5,676 bases of DNA. Origin: Victivallaceae bacterium. GTDB taxonomy: Bacteria; Verrucomicrobiota; Lentisphaeria; Victivallales; Victivallaceae. The DNA lies in contig JAQUOK010000246.1 in NCBI GenBank assembly GCA_028717165.1, positions 1 through 5,676 on the forward strand, in the 5' to 3' direction. The notes below the pieces were generated by a model. That model worked only from the letters and a program-made list of their open reading frames with translations. It was not told the DNA's origin and did not search any database. A program made the position numbers and the translations under genes. Each line of letters opens with the position of its first letter. Positions within the stretch are counted from its first letter, which is position 1. This document shows positions 5,598 to 5,676 of this stretch, piece by piece.

Positions 5598-5676
5598 TGT
5601 TCTTATATTTCTCATAAAGAAGTTGCTTTAAAAATATTTTTTCCGATAAAAGCTTACAGTCTCTTTTGTCCATACT
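5578..5676 (-). CDS. Probable C-terminal tail of an unknown convergent gene (cut by window edge)
   Basis: On the minus strand the frame is open from the right edge (5676) to a TAA at 5580-5578, giving 32 residues that begin SMDKRDCKLLSEK and end KNRLKSLQ. The composition (Lys, Leu, Glu, Tyr, few Pro or Gly) is that of a charged amphipathic helix, as at the end of many soluble proteins. An ATG at 5673-5671 lies in frame, so a very short peptide starting there cannot be excluded, but its upstream region is outside the window. The gene would converge on the hydrolase operon. The family is not recognisable, and 99 open bases in AT-rich DNA may also be chance. Confidence 0.35.
   Translation of the reverse strand, partial: SMDKRDCKLLSEKIFLKQLLYEKYKNRLKSLQ

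Overview
The window carries one strand-consistent gene cluster on the plus strand (positions 1 to about 5084), followed by about 590 bases of AT-richer, largely non-coding DNA. The proteins are typical bacterial housekeeping and accessory types with balanced codon use. Nothing in the sequence fixes the species. A lysS tail, an icd, an EIIA-CBS fusion and a P-type permease in one run would suit an anaerobic or gut-type bacterium, possibly of the Planctomycetes-Verrucomicrobia-Lentisphaerae group. That is a weak inference from gene style and not a demonstrated placement.

Layout: (1) 1-407, the C-terminal end of class II lysyl-tRNA synthetase, cut by the window edge; (2) 438-1694, NADP-dependent isocitrate dehydrogenase; (3) 1723-2625, a PTS EIIA domain fused to a pair of CBS domains; (4) 2632-4050, an ArsB/NhaD/P-protein-type membrane permease; (5) 4068-5084, a two-domain SGNH/GDSL esterase without a signal peptide; (6) 5064-5274, a 94/95-bp tandem repeat, 2.2 copies, that starts inside the last codons of the esterase gene; (7) 5275-5577, non-coding sequence with several small inverted repeats and a recurring TTCAGTC word; (8) 5578-5676, minus strand, a probable C-terminal tail of a convergent gene that enters from the right edge.

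The gaps between the five plus-strand genes are 30, 28, 6 and 17 bases. Each downstream gene has its own ribosome binding site, and I see no convincing promoter or terminator between them, so co-transcription is likely. The clearest functional pairing is the EIIA-CBS protein with the permease. The ribosome binding site of the permease lies inside the 3' end of the EIIA-CBS gene, and a soluble phosphorylatable, nucleotide-sensing protein next to a transporter suggests control of transport by cell energy state. Whether isocitrate dehydrogenase and the esterase share that physiology cannot be decided here.

The most unusual items are the tandem repeat fused to the esterase 3' end, which can encode a short basic peptide in one frame, the EIIA-CBS/permease pair, and an Asp-to-Asn change in the second half of the permease at a position that is usually acidic in relatives. 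No mobile element, CRISPR array, tRNA or rRNA was found.
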